Assembly: GCA_016717265.1 (NCBI GenBank)
Contig: JADKFX010000001.1
Span: 620,001 to 684,000, forward strand
DNA length: 64,000 bases
Direction of reading: 5' to 3'
Origin: Saprospiraceae bacterium
GTDB lineage: Bacteria; Bacteroidota; Bacteroidia; Chitinophagales; Saprospiraceae
In this document: in pieces, positions 63,260 through 64,000 of the stretch
Layout: every line of letters begins with the position of its first letter
Numbering within the stretch: the stretch's first letter is position 1
The notes under the pieces: model-generated
Seen by the model: only the letters and a program-made list of their open reading frames with translations
The model's database searches: none
What the model was told of the DNA's origin: nothing
Made by a program: the position numbers and the translations under genes

Positions 63260-64000
63260 TTAAAATAAATTTTGTGACATTGCTTGCATCCTTTTCTCAT
63301 TATGGATTCGCAAACCAGCCATCAAGCCAATATATTCTGCAGTCCCAAAATGTGTTTTTAAACTAACGCCAACATATGGTTTTATGGTATTTTTGATTGA
63401 ATATGGAACAATATATGAAAGATCTAATTTTGTCACAACCGGATAATCATCCAAACTAATTTTTCTTAAAAATTGATAACCAGTTCGAATCGTTAGTCCA
63501 ATATTACCAAAAAGCCATTGATGTGCAAGATACGCATTCAACCGCAGACCATCTTTTGAGGCACTTTTTTTGTTGGGCTTTAATTCCGTGTAGTCACTAA
63601 AATAAGAAGCTAAATGATTCTTCTCAATATCAAGACTGAGTCTCCAGGATTTAAAATCATTATATTGATAACCGGCATCTAACATATACCAGCTAATTAA
63701 GTATTTTGGACCACCGGGGATCCGGATTTCTTTCAAAGTCAAGCCTGTTTCAACACTAAAGGAAAATTTTGTTAAATTGCGTGAAAAGTCTTCTTTTACT
63801 ATTTTTCCAGATCTAAAATCATCTACAGGTCTATGGGAATCAAATGCCAGACCCAAAATTACAGATAAAAAATTAAGTCCAAGATTAGGTGCTTGATAAG
63901 CGCCATTACTAATATGAGATAGTGAAACTCCAGTATATAGCAATTTGTTTTGTAAGAATTTATGTTCAAACCGCAATTGAAAGTTTGTTAAATTATTCCA
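63260..64000 (-). CDS. PagL-like acyloxyacyl hydrolase, start outside window
   Basis: The frame is open to the end of the window (WNNLTNFQLRFEHKFLQN...), so the TTG at 63974-63976 is an internal leucine and the true start lies beyond base 64000. The PagL-type active-site region HISNGAYQAPNLGLNF (His and Ser) and the barrel-like remainder (GYQFLRKISLDD, IGLMAGLRIHNEKRM) indicate an outer-membrane lipid A 3-O-deacylase-type hydrolase. It precedes the M48 protease gene with a 17-base gap. Confidence 0.78.
   Translation of the reverse strand, partial: WNNLTNFQLRFEHKFLQNKLLYTGVSLSHISNGAYQAPNLGLNFLSVILGLAFDSHRPVDDFRSGKIVKEDFSRNLTKFSFSVETGLTLKEIRIPGGPKYLISWYMLDAGYQYNDFKSWRLSLDIEKNHLASYFSDYTELKPNKKSASKDGLRLNAYLAHQWLFGNIGLTIRTGYQFLRKISLDDYPVVTKLDLSYIVPYSIKNTIKPYVGVSLKTHFGTAEYIGLMAGLRIHNEKRMQAMSQNLF

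Overview
The window comes from an AT-rich, gene-dense Bacteroidota chromosome. The evidence is: several proteins with C-terminal type IX secretion (T9SS) sorting domains, the mutY-ssb-gldE-gldD block, PorT-like outer-membrane barrels, promoters with the phylum's TAnnTTTG -7 element, and little use of Shine-Dalgarno sites. The class III PHA synthase, Omp28-like secreted proteins and overall protein style suggest a Saprospiria- or Chitinophagia-like lineage. That placement is inference; there is no rRNA to settle it.

Layout. 0-3.4 kb is an accessory-looking edge: a cut-off WG-repeat protein, a probably broken gene, a toxin-antitoxin pair whose toxin lacks a canonical start, a small membrane protein, a PAP2 phosphatase and a Kazal-type lipoprotein. 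3.4-9.2 kb holds L-serine ammonia-lyase, an HI0933-type flavoprotein and a large T9SS metalloprotease behind a well-formed promoter with two tandem operator-like palindromes. 9.2-9.9 kb is non-coding with a 50-bp tandem repeat. 9.9-13 kb is a polyhydroxyalkanoate locus (MaoC hydratase, PhaE, PhaC). 13-14.1 kb is a gene desert with two perfect parS-type palindromes. 14.1-29.4 kb has NhaA, a metallo-beta-lactamase-fold hydrolase, a TolB/Omp85-like giant, envelope proteins of unknown role, a cysteine-rich four-repeat secreted protein, prfA, an ECF sigma factor with a small partner, a thioredoxin/MsrA-like protein and mtaB.

29.5-34.3 kb is lgt, mutY, ssb, gldE, gldD. 34.3-38.2 kb (minus strand) has an ECF sigma/trans-envelope barrel pair, an alpha/beta hydrolase and ctaA. 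38.7-46.8 kb is a long plus-strand run with very tight or overlapping junctions: dtd, MazG-like, an ABC permease, a SpoIIE-type phosphatase, a TM2/TPR protein, a CBS protein, an outer-membrane barrel lacking a canonical start, nadK, a cyclase-family protein and a membrane protein. 47-55.1 kb is secA, a SPOR-like protein, rodA, tgt, an LptF/G permease and another ECF sigma factor, closed by a strong terminator. 55.2-60 kb carries two tandem Omp28-like T9SS paralogues. The right end has a GT4 glycosyltransferase, a prohibitin, an M48 protease and a PagL-like lipid A deacylase cut by the window edge.

The most noteworthy signals are the parS pair in a gene desert, the double palindrome abutting the promoter of the T9SS protease, the 50-bp repeat array, two genes with apparently non-canonical starts, a tRNA-guanine transglycosylase lacking all four expected zinc ligands, and the loss of the CxxC motif in one Omp28 paralogue. 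I saw no rRNA, convincing tRNA, transposase, prophage or CRISPR array.
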